The position numbers were made by a program, and so were the translations under genes. The notes under the pieces are model-generated. The model ran no database searches. It was given only the letters and a program-made list of their open reading frames with translations, and had not been told where the DNA came from. From Leptotrichia wadei (GTDB lineage Bacteria > Fusobacteriota > Fusobacteriia > Fusobacteriales > Leptotrichiaceae): a DNA stretch of 64,000 nucleotides. Position 1 is the first letter of the stretch, and each line of letters opens with the position of its first letter. Positions 38,305 through 45,562 of the stretch are shown here, piece by piece. Where the stretch lies: the NCBI RefSeq assembly GCF_007990445.1, contig NZ_AP019841.1:930001-994000 (forward strand), written 5' to 3'.

Positions 38305-38390
38305 AATACTATTCCCTGTTTAAAAAGGAAAAGTTATATTTTAATTAATTTAAAATAAATATTGCTAAAATTATTATTTAAATGGGGTTT
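38305..38390. repeat. MITE-like repeat C, copy 1
   Basis: An 86-bp element that matches the reverse complement of 56079-56190. It starts AATACTATTCCCTGTTTAAA and ends TTTAAATGGGGTTT, so its ends are imperfect inverted repeats. It has no ORF and lies between the Lon-like gene and the next promoter. Confidence 0.65.
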
Positions 38391-38485
38391 AGTATAAAAT
38401 TAATATTTTTAAATTTTTTGTGTGTATTAAATTTAGGAAAATTAATGCAAATAACAGTAAAAAATTCAATTAAAAATAATAAAAA

Positions 38486-38537
38486 TTGACTTCTGTTAAA
38501 ATTAATAGTATAATAATTCTGTAATTTAAAACGGTAA
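38486..38537 (+). promoter_or_regulatory. Promoter of the HsdS/HsdM-like unit with ACGGTAA element
   Basis: TTGACT (38486-38491), a 17-bp spacer and TATAAT (38509-38514). Directly after it come AATT, GTAA and then ACGGTAA (38531-38537), in nearly the same order and spacing as downstream of the Lon-like promoter. The remaining leader to the start codon at 38708 is about 185 nt without a recognised structure. Confidence 0.6.
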
Positions 38538-38707
38538 TTGAATATAGATAAATTTTAGGAAAAACATGTAATAACTTAATAAAGAATAAAAAATATTCTA
38601 TACTTTTGGCAGTAAAATATACATAAATTGCAAATTATTGTAGTTAAAAACAATTTGAATGGTTGTTTAAATATGAATTAAATTATAGAAAAAAAGGATG
38701 TGAAATA

Positions 38708-38892
38708 ATGAAATTAGGAGAGAATGTAGATGTGGTTGCACCGTTAAATGTGAAAACAGCGGAGAAAGAAACAGGTTATTTACTGTTAAATCCTACTCTT
38801 ATAACTAACGGCAAGATAACAGGCTTTGAAAATGCAGAAGTGCCAGACAGGTATAAAAGTGGAGAAAATAAGATTGATGATAAATATTTTAT
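38708..38892 (+). CDS. HsdS-like specificity protein, exon 1 (5' part)
   Basis: Codons 1-61 plus two bases of codon 62 of an HsdS-like gene. The ATG at 38708 is chosen because of the AAAGGATGTGAAATA ribosome site; the upstream in-frame ATG at 38663 has none. The frame meets a TAA at 38897-38899 inside the inserted element, so unspliced RNA yields only a 63-residue peptide. Joining base 38892 to base 40801 continues the frame without a change. The product begins MKLGENVDVVAPLNV and resembles the start of a type I specificity target-recognition domain. Confidence 0.75.
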
Positions 38893-39330
38893 TAAATAAA
38901 GCAAGAACACTCGCGACTTTAGTCGTGAGATGAATTGTACGAAAATTTTAGTAAGCATATAGGGAAACTTGTATGTAGACACGGAGCAAAACCGTGCAAC
39001 AAAGAAACTGAACTGCTGGGAACTCTTAAAGCTAGTATAACCACAACATAATACCTTCGTTCAAATATGGTATAAGTGTGAAGGTGGCGAAAGCAGAAAA
39101 AATATACTAGATGGTGCAAGGTTAAATCCTAAACATTATGATAATAGACAATCAGCAGCTAATCCTGAAAAGGAAAGTTCAACGACTATCCCTCGTGAGG
39201 GGAGTACAATACAAGCGATAGGTATTGGAAGTGGTTTCGCCTAAGTCTTTGAAACAGGATATGGATAAGATATAGTCTGTGCTTGTTAGAAATAACAAGA
39301 AGTTCATAAGAGAACTGCATAAATGGTAGC
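38893..39330 (+). ncRNA. Group I intron catalytic core (IStron 5' part)
   Basis: Group I core elements are visible. A joining segment ATCAGCAGCTAATCC leads to GTTCAACGACTATCC (P7 5' strand at 39182-39188), followed by the P7.1-like hairpin CCCTCGTGAGGGG. AAGATATAGTCTG (39267-39279) supplies the P7 3' strand. A GAAA-capped P9-like hairpin follows (CTTGTTA/TAACAAG, 39282-39299). The pattern is that of phage td/IA2-type introns. The 5' splice site would be after the U of TTTAT, matched to a GTAAG guide at 38951-38955 (U-G pair at the splice site); the 3' splice site would be after G40800. The intron therefore includes tnpB, and the precise P1 pairing is an inference. Confidence 0.8.
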
Positions 39331-39476
39331 GTATTTATGTGAACAACACTTCCCACTGTTGTGGGGTTTTAAAAACTTTAAAAATATTTAAAAATAAATA
39401 AAAAATATTACTTTTTTGACAGATAAAATGTAGAATACATGGTATAATATCTCTGATGAAAAGGAGGTGATTATAT

Positions 39477-40721
39477 ATGTATTTAACATTAAAACAACAA
39501 GTAAAACATCTTAGTAAAAAAGAGTTTAGGAATTTAAAATATTTATCTCATATAGCCAAGAACTTAACTAATGAAGCTATATATAATGTTAGACAACACT
39601 ATTTTCAAAATAAAAAGTATTTAAGTTATAACGAAAACTATAAAATGCTTAAAAATAGTGAGAACTATAAGAAGTTAAATTCTAATATGGCTCAACAAAT
39701 TCTAAAAGAAGTAGATGGAAGTTTCAAATCATTTTTTGGACTTTTAAAACTTGCTAAAAATGATCAATATAAGGGTAAAATAAAATTACCTAAATATCTT
39801 GCTAAAGATGGATTTACAACTCTTGTTATAGGTTTTGTTAGATTAAAAGACGATATGCTGATGGTTCCTTATTCAAATTCATTTAGAAAGACACATAAGG
39901 AAATCGCAATAAAACTACCACCAGTATTAAAAGACAAGAAGATAAAAGAGATTAGAATAATACCAAAACAACATTCTAGGTACTTTGAAATTCAATATAC
40001 TTATGAGGCAGAAGAAGTTCAAAGGGAATTAAATAAAGAAAATGCACTAGGAATTGATTTAGGTATAAATAATCTTTGTACTTGCGTTATAAATACTGGA
40101 GCATCATTCATAATAGATGGTAGAAAATTAAAATCAATAAATCAATACTATAACAAGATAAATGCAAAATTACAAAGTATAAAAGATAAGCAAAAGATTA
40201 AGCGGACAACATTAAGACAAAAGCGAATAGCTAGAAAGAGAAATAATCGTATAAATGATTATCTTTCAAAAGCAGCAAGAATAATTGTAAATTATTGCCT
40301 TAATAATGATATAGGAAAACTAGTTCTAGGATATAATGAAGATTTTCAAAGGAATTCAAATATTGGAAGTATAAATAATCAAAACTTTGTAAATATACCA
40401 TATGGAAAATTAAGAGATAAATTAATATATCTATGTAAACTATATGGAATAGAATTTAAACTGCAAGAAGAAAGTTATACATCAAAAGCAAGTTTCTTTG
40501 ATGGAGATGAAATCCCAATATATGATAAAGAAAATCAAAAAGAATATATATTCCGTGGAAAAAGGATAAAAAGAGGATTATATCAAACAGGTGCAGGTAA
40601 ACTCATAAATGCAGATTGTAATGGAGCATTAAATATATTAAGGAAAAGTAAAGTTGTGGATTTAAGTATCCTATACAATAGGGGTGAGCTGAACACACCT
40701 AAAAGAATAAGGGTAGTGTAA
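39477..40721 (+). CDS. tnpB: TnpB RNA-guided nuclease of the IStron
   Basis: A 414-residue IS605 OrfB/TnpB. The RuvC triad is present: Asp194 (LGIDLGINNLC), Glu288 (VLGYNEDFQRN) and Asp380 (LINADCNGALNIL). The usual zinc-ribbon CxxC pairs between the last two are absent; the segment reads ESYTSKASFFDGDEIP and then KEYIFRGKRIKRG. This belongs to the zinc-ribbon-less TnpB subgroup, which still keeps an intact catalytic site. TnpB cleaves DNA guided by an omega-RNA next to a TAM, here probably TTTAT. AAGGAGGTG precedes the ATG. It is on the same strand as the host gene and intron. Confidence 0.9.
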   Translation: MYLTLKQQVKHLSKKEFRNLKYLSHIAKNLTNEAIYNVRQHYFQNKKYLSYNENYKMLKNSENYKKLNSNMAQQILKEVDGSFKSFFGLLKLAKNDQYKGKIKLPKYLAKDGFTTLVIGFVRLKDDMLMVPYSNSFRKTHKEIAIKLPPVLKDKKIKEIRIIPKQHSRYFEIQYTYEAEEVQRELNKENALGIDLGINNLCTCVINTGASFIIDGRKLKSINQYYNKINAKLQSIKDKQKIKRTTLRQKRIARKRNNRINDYLSKAARIIVNYCLNNDIGKLVLGYNEDFQRNSNIGSINNQNFVNIPYGKLRDKLIYLCKLYGIEFKLQEESYTSKASFFDGDEIPIYDKENQKEYIFRGKRIKRGLYQTGAGKLINADCNGALNILRKSKVVDLSILYNRGELNTPKRIRVV

Positions 40722-40800
40722 AGCTATCAAACTTCTTAGAAAATTTTTGAATATTTTTAAAGATTTTAGAACCCTGCGACTTTAGTCGTGGGAGGTTCAG

Positions 40801-41203
40801 TAAAAAAGGGGATGTATTATTTCAAGCAAAAGGAAGTAAGATAGAAGTTGTGTATGTAGAAAAAGATTATGAAAATGTGTTGCCATCAACTCTTTATTTT
40901 ATTTTGAGAACAAATGAAAAAATAAATCCAGAATACCTTTGCTGGTTATTAAAAACAGAATTGCTTTTATTATATTTTGAAAAAAAGTTTAGAAGAATAA
41001 GTATTGTTAGAGCCATAAATAAAAGCTATCTTGTTGAATTAGATATTGAATTGCCAGAAAGGGAAGAACAAGATAGGATGGTTGAAATAATAAAAAGTTT
41101 TGAAGAAGAAGAAGATATGATGTTGCAATATTTAAAAACTAAAAAACAATATATTGAAGAAAGTATAATTTCTAAAAATGGGGTGAAAATAAATGAAGAG
41201 TGA
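40801..41203 (+). CDS. HsdS-like specificity protein, exon 2 (3' part)
   Basis: Continues exon 1 in the same frame: ATT spans the junction, then codons for KKGDVLFQAKGSK. It has the HsdS pattern KGDVLFQAKGS ... INPEYLCWLLKT ... ISIVRAINKSYLVELDIELP and the closing EQDRMVEIIKSFEEE helix. The spliced gene encodes 195 residues, about half of a normal HsdS, meaning one target-recognition domain and one helix. Half-size S subunits act as dimers. The last 11 nt overlap the start of the HsdM-like gene, so translation is coupled. Confidence 0.75.
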
Positions 41204-42344
41204 TTTGTTTGATATTTTTTTTGAAAAAATAGGACGTTTTCGAAGAGGACGTTTTAGAGAGAGTGATAATGTAATAGAAATTCTTAAAGCTTGTCTTTTT
41301 TCATATGTAGTTTGTATAAGTAAAGTGGTTTTTGAAGAGATAGAAAATTTAAGAGATGATAATTATTTATTTTTAGAATATTTAAAACAAAATGGATTTG
41401 AGTATGATTTGGAAAAAAGTTATTCAGAAAATATGAAAATATTATCCGATAAGATAGAATTATTTAACGGATCTTATAATTTTATATTTCAAACTAAAGA
41501 ATCTGAAGAGATTTTAAATAGTTTGAGGAATATGGAATTAGATTTAAAGCTTGATATTTTAAGAGGGAAATATGTAAAAATTACACAAAATTTTATAAGT
41601 AAAGTGATAAATTTACCTATTATACGGGAAGAAACAGGTGATTTTTTATTAGAAATATTTAATGAAAAAAATAATAAAATTTTATATAATGTTGAGTTTT
41701 TTTTATTTAATTACTTTGGGGATGTGGTAATTCACGAAAATGAAAAAATAGAAATTTCAAAAATACTTTTTTCAATGACTAATTCTAATAATAATAATAA
41801 AATAGTAATGAGTTTAAGATCTGTAGGACTTCAAACAAGGGAGATGATTTTAAAATTATTTAATGAAAATGATAAGATAATAGTGAATAGAAACTCTTTT
41901 AGTTATTTACCTTTAGAAGTAAGAGAAGAAGCGGTTAGAAATAATTGGATAGAAACGATAATAGCTATACCTTGTGGCGACTGGATACCTTCTTTGGAAA
42001 CGGTTATATTAAATAAAAAAAGAGAATCAAAAGAAGATAATATTTTGTTTATTAGAACGGAAACTTTTTTTGAAAGAAATAATAAAATAAAACCAGAAAA
42101 TTATGAGAGATTACTAGAAATATTTAAAGAAAGGAAAGAAATTAATGGAATCTCAAAAGTTGTACCGAATGAAAAGATATTACTTGAAAAATGTAGGTTA
42201 TCTATTTTAAGTTATGTTTATAAAACAAAAGAAAAGGTAGATTTAAAAGAATTGGAATATAATAAAAAGGAACTTTGCAATAAAATGGAGAGAAAAAGGA
42301 AAGAGTGTGACAGTTTAATAGAAGAATATTTGTTAAAAAAATAA
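41193..42344 (+). CDS. HsdM-like protein without methyltransferase motifs
   Basis: A 383-residue protein whose layout follows the type I methylase HsdM but is shorter (500 or more is usual). The C-terminal half has the HsdM pattern VREEAVRNNWIETIIAIP, then SLETVILNKKR, LFIRTETFF and ISKVVPNEKILLEKC. The AdoMet motif (GxG) and the catalytic NPPF/Y motif are both absent; I find no NPP anywhere. It probably keeps the fold and the contact to the S-like protein without methylating DNA. It overlaps the S-like gene by 11 nt. No HsdR is present. Fast divergence or a transcription/DNA-binding role are alternatives. Confidence 0.65.
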   Translation: MKSDLFDIFFEKIGRFRRGRFRESDNVIEILKACLFSYVVCISKVVFEEIENLRDDNYLFLEYLKQNGFEYDLEKSYSENMKILSDKIELFNGSYNFIFQTKESEEILNSLRNMELDLKLDILRGKYVKITQNFISKVINLPIIREETGDFLLEIFNEKNNKILYNVEFFLFNYFGDVVIHENEKIEISKILFSMTNSNNNNKIVMSLRSVGLQTREMILKLFNENDKIIVNRNSFSYLPLEVREEAVRNNWIETIIAIPCGDWIPSLETVILNKKRESKEDNILFIRTETFFERNNKIKPENYERLLEIFKERKEINGISKVVPNEKILLEKCRLSILSYVYKTKEKVDLKELEYNKKELCNKMERKRKECDSLIEEYLLKK

Positions 42345-42386
42345 TAAAAACATAAAATTGTATATTAAAATTCTGGGAGGTGTTTT

Positions 42387-42446
42387 ACGGATAAACTTAA
42401 AATAGATGTATTATCAAGTGGAGTTCAACAAAAAGATCTAAAATAA
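42387..42446 (+). other. Short coding-like remnant after the HsdM-like gene
   Basis: A GGGAGG ribosome site (42375-42380) precedes a frame that reads TDKLKIDVLSSGVQQKDLK then TAA, but the first codon is ACG, not ATG. It may be the beginning of a truncated gene with a mutated start, or chance. Unassigned. Confidence 0.25.
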
Positions 42447-42468
42447 TATAAAAAATTTTTTAAAGGTG

Positions 42469-42497
42469 TTTACAAATCAAGAAAAATTTAGTATAAT
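42469..42497 (+). promoter_or_regulatory. Promoter of the lysine-riboswitch operon
   Basis: TTTACA (42469-42474), a 17-bp spacer and TATAAT (42492-42497), immediately before the riboswitch. Confidence 0.75.
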
Positions 42498-42505
42498 GTA
42501 AAACA

Positions 42506-42690
42506 AGATAGAGGTGCGGTTTTTAAGAGTAGATTTATGGAGAAGGTCAATTCGATGAAATAACTTGAAAGGGGAAATCGCCGAAGTACAAAGAGTGACG
42601 AACTTTGCTACTGGGTCTATGGAGAATATCTATAGGACTGTCATTATAATGTGTAATGGTGAGCTGTCAGATATATAAATGTGATTTTGA
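42506..42690 (+). ncRNA. Lysine riboswitch (L box)
   Basis: L-box signatures occur in order: GATAGAGGTGCGG, AAGAGTAGA, GGGGAAATCGCCGAAG, CTGGGTC, GACTGTCA and TGAGCTGTCAGATA. The closing P1 strands and the five-helix layout fit. Binding of lysine favours the downstream terminator and so represses lysA and lysC. The surrounding gap (42345-42794) also holds the promoter and the terminator. Confidence 0.92.
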
Positions 42691-42712
42691 TTTTAGATTA
42701 TATAATTTTATA

Positions 42713-42740
42713 TGCTGATGTTCGTTGTCAGCATTTTTTA
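42713..42740 (+). terminator. Riboswitch-controlled terminator
   Basis: TGCTGA (42713-42718) pairs with TCAGCA (42728-42733), followed by TTTTTTATTT, at the expected place between the lysine aptamer and lysA. Confidence 0.85.
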
Positions 42741-42794
42741 TTTGTAGAAAAAATTTACAGAAGAAATTTTTAGGAAAGGAAAATTTGTGAAAAT

Positions 42795-44105
42795 ATGAAA
42801 TTATTTGGAACGGCAAAAATTAATGAAAAAGGGAATTTATCAATAGGAGGAGTTGATACGATAGAGTTGGCAAAAGAGTTTAAAACGCCACTTTATGTAA
42901 TGGATCAGGAATTGATTGAAACGACTATTGATAAAATGAAAGAGGCTTTTCAGTCTACAAGATTTAAAACGAGAATAGCTTATGCAGGGAAAGCATTTTT
43001 AACAACTGGGATGATTAAATTGGTTGAATCTAAAGGATTGGATTTAGATGTTGTGTCTGGTGGAGAATTGTATACAGCACATAAAGCAGGATTTCCGATG
43101 AAAAGAGTGCATTTGCATGGGAATAATAAATTGGTGAATGAGATTGAAATGGCTGTTGAATATGGGATTGATACGATTGTTGTAGATAATGAAGATGAAA
43201 TTGCTAAGATTGAAAAAGTTTGTAAGGAAAAAGGTAAGAAACAAGCGGTTTTAGTGAGAATTGATCCAGGAATTGAGGCACATACGCATCACTATATAAA
43301 AACTTCAGGACTTACATCAAAATTTGGGATTTCACTTTTCCAAGAAAATTTGATTGATATTGTAAAAAGATTGAATGATAGTCCATATATTGAATTTAAA
43401 GGGTTCCATACACATATTGGTTCGCAAATATTCCAATCTGCATTCTTTATTTTTGCGTTAGATGAAATTTTCAAATATTTGGATAGATTGAAAAAAGAAT
43501 TAGGAATTGTAGTTCACACAGTAAATATGGGTGGAGGATTTGGAGTTTATTACAAAAATGGAGATGATCCTAAACCAATAGAAGAAGTGCTTAGCGAAAT
43601 TATAACTTATACTGAAGCAATGGAAATTAAATATCAAATTGGATTTAAAGAACTTTGTATTGAGCCAGGAAGAAGTATTGTCGGAAATGCGGGAACTACT
43701 TTGTATGAAGTTGGTGGGATTAAAGAAACTGTTGGTGGAAAAACTTATGTATTTATTGATGGAGGAATGTCAGATAATATAAGAACAGCACTTTATCAAG
43801 CTGAATATGAGGCTGGAGTTGTTAATAAAATGGAAGATACTGACACAAGAGATGTTACATTAGCTGGGAAATTGTGTGAATCAGGAGATATTATTATTCA
43901 AAATGGTAAATTGCCAAAATCGACTAAAGTTGGGGATATAGTTGCAGTTGGTACGACAGGAGCTTATTGTTATACAATGTCAAGCCACTACAATAGAATG
44001 GTTACGCCAGGAGTTGTATTTGTAAAAGATGGTAAAGCAAAAGTTGCTGTTAGAAGAGAATCTTATGAAGATTTATTGAGAAATGATGAAATTTTTGAAT
44101 TATAA
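42795..44105 (+). CDS. lysA: Diaminopimelate decarboxylase
   Basis: A 436-residue PLP enzyme that makes lysine from meso-diaminopimelate. The PLP-lysine block is IAYAGKAFLT, followed by the glycine-rich cofactor site VNMGGGFGVYY and the substrate region CEPGRSIVG-like (IEPGRSIVGNAG). The C-terminal domain contains LCESGDII and the terminal Tyr loop GAYCYTMSSHYNRM. Length is normal. It is first in the lysine-riboswitch operon, with an AGGAAAGGAAA ribosome site. Confidence 0.95.
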   Translation: MKLFGTAKINEKGNLSIGGVDTIELAKEFKTPLYVMDQELIETTIDKMKEAFQSTRFKTRIAYAGKAFLTTGMIKLVESKGLDLDVVSGGELYTAHKAGFPMKRVHLHGNNKLVNEIEMAVEYGIDTIVVDNEDEIAKIEKVCKEKGKKQAVLVRIDPGIEAHTHHYIKTSGLTSKFGISLFQENLIDIVKRLNDSPYIEFKGFHTHIGSQIFQSAFFIFALDEIFKYLDRLKKELGIVVHTVNMGGGFGVYYKNGDDPKPIEEVLSEIITYTEAMEIKYQIGFKELCIEPGRSIVGNAGTTLYEVGGIKETVGGKTYVFIDGGMSDNIRTALYQAEYEAGVVNKMEDTDTRDVTLAGKLCESGDIIIQNGKLPKSTKVGDIVAVGTTGAYCYTMSSHYNRMVTPGVVFVKDGKAKVAVRRESYEDLLRNDEIFEL

Positions 44106-44181
44106 TTTTGTTTCTTTTTGCAATGAAAATTTGTAATGATAAAAAGAAAATACAGATTGAAAGGATAGAGGTGCATTTATT

Positions 44182-45399
44182 GTGATTATTGTACATAAAT
44201 ATGGTGGAACTTCGGTTGCCACAACTGAAAAAATTATGAATATTGCTAAATATTTAGGTAGCGTAAAGGATTCAGGAAATGATGTAGTTGTAGTAGTTTC
44301 GGCTATGGGGAAAACAACTGATGCGTTGATTAAATTGGCTCATGAAATTACTGAAAATCCAGATTCTAGGGAAATGGATAGATTAATGTCGACTGGAGAG
44401 CAACAAACAATTTCGCTTTTAAGTATTGCGTTGAAAACATTGGGATATGAAGCGATTTCATTAACAGGGGCTCAAGCGGGGATAAAAACGAGTGGGCATT
44501 ATATGAAAAATAAAATAGATGATATAAATGGTGATGTTATAAAAGGCCACTTGAATGAAGGGAAAATCGTTGTTGTAGCTGGGTTCCAAGGAGTTAATAA
44601 AGATGGAGATGTAACTACTTTGGGGCGTGGAGGTTCTGATACTTCTGCAGTTGCGCTTGCGGCAGCTTTGGGAGGAAAATGTGAGATTTATACGGATGTT
44701 GACGGAATTTATTCAATTGATCCGAGAGTGTATAGCGATGCGAAAAAATTGCCATATATTTCTTATGATGAAATGATGGAATTGGCTTATTTAGGGGCTG
44801 GAGTAATGGAGCCTAGAGCCGTTGAACTTGGTGGAAAATATGGAGTAGAAATCTATGTTGGGAAATCACTTGGTGAAAAAAATGGAACGATTATAACTTC
44901 AATTCAAAAAATAAAGGAGATTAAAGAAATGGAAGAAAGAGTAATAACTGGAGTGTCGATAAATGAAAATGTATTAATGGTAAACGTGGAAGAAATTCCT
45001 ACAAATGCACAAAATGTATATGAGATTTTTGAAAAAGCTGAAGCAAATGGAATAAATATTGATATGATAAGTCAAAATGATGTAACTAGCCATCACGGAA
45101 GTTTTGCCTTTACTTGTCCAAAAACTGATATAGCAGCACTTGAAAAAATTGGAAAAGAAATAGAAGCTGAATTTCCGAAAACATCATTTATAATAAACCA
45201 ATATGTTACAAAAGTTTCAATTGTAGGAATTGGATTAATTAGTAACGTTGGTGTAGCTGCAAAAATGTTTAAAATTTTATCTGAAAATGATATAAGTTTT
45301 CACCAAATTTCGACTTCAGAAATTAGTATTTCATTGGTTGTGGATGAAGTTATGGGTAAAAAAGTTGCAGAATTATTTGCTAGAGAATTTGATATATAA
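44182..45399 (+). CDS. lysC: Aspartate kinase
   Basis: A 405-residue aspartokinase for the first step of lysine/threonine/methionine synthesis. The signature KYGGTSVATTEKI is at the N-terminus, and FQGVNKDGDVTTLGRGGSDTSA forms the kinase core. Two ACT domains follow (starting near residues 255 and 345), the usual site of lysine feedback. It starts at GTG; the preceding GATAGAGGTG is a fair ribosome site. It is 76 nt downstream of lysA under the same riboswitch. Confidence 0.94.
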   Translation: MIIVHKYGGTSVATTEKIMNIAKYLGSVKDSGNDVVVVVSAMGKTTDALIKLAHEITENPDSREMDRLMSTGEQQTISLLSIALKTLGYEAISLTGAQAGIKTSGHYMKNKIDDINGDVIKGHLNEGKIVVVAGFQGVNKDGDVTTLGRGGSDTSAVALAAALGGKCEIYTDVDGIYSIDPRVYSDAKKLPYISYDEMMELAYLGAGVMEPRAVELGGKYGVEIYVGKSLGEKNGTIITSIQKIKEIKEMEERVITGVSINENVLMVNVEEIPTNAQNVYEIFEKAEANGINIDMISQNDVTSHHGSFAFTCPKTDIAALEKIGKEIEAEFPKTSFIINQYVTKVSIVGIGLISNVGVAAKMFKILSENDISFHQISTSEISISLVVDEVMGKKVAELFAREFDI

Positions 45400-45434
45400 A
45401 AATTATTGGACTTGTTCAGAAACTAAGTGTATTT

Positions 45435-45520
45435 AGAATTTGGTAAGATAAATATTCTGAAGCTAGGATTCTTGAACTCTTGTGAAAAAAATTTAGATAC
45501 CGAGCAGGTCTACTGAAATA
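45435..45520. repeat. Dispersed intergenic repeat A, copy 2
   Basis: Contains AATATTCTGAAG and CAGGTCTACTGAAATAT blocks shared with 11286-11376 and 54076-54170. It lies between lysC and the SDR gene. Confidence 0.65.
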
Positions 45521-45562
45521 TCTTTTTACAGGATTGGGTTTAATATAAAAAAGGGAATTTTT

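Larger units (their letters stand above)
38893..40800 (+). mobile_element. IStron: TnpB-only IS605-type element carrying a group I intron
   Basis: A 1908-bp insertion directly after TTTAT (38888-38892), with no target duplication, as expected for IS200/IS605 elements. Both ends carry a hairpin built on GCGACTTTAGTCG: left at 38910-38929, right at 40769-40798. The first about 440 bp contain a group I intron core, the middle encodes TnpB, and no TnpA is present. Removing exactly 38893-40800 gives an uninterrupted host gene. IStrons of this design are known from Clostridioides (CdISt1) and related TnpB elements. The omega-RNA scaffold would be expected to span the tnpB 3' end and the right hairpin, with its guide beginning at 40801. 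Confidence 0.85.

Noticed and set aside
38893-39476. Considered a riboswitch or protein-coding region between the element's left end and tnpB
   Set aside because: It has stops in all frames, and the P7, P9 and joining segments fit a group I intron.
38893-40800. Considered a plain IS605 insertion that simply kills the HsdS-like gene
   Set aside because: The insertion keeps host codon phase on excision and has a clear group I intron core, which a simple IS would not carry.
36644-42344. Considered a BREX locus because a Lon-like protein is present
   Set aside because: No PglZ, BrxA, BrxB or BrxC-like gene is visible, the methylase-like protein is short and lacks NPPY, and the Lon has the classical AAA+/S16 order.
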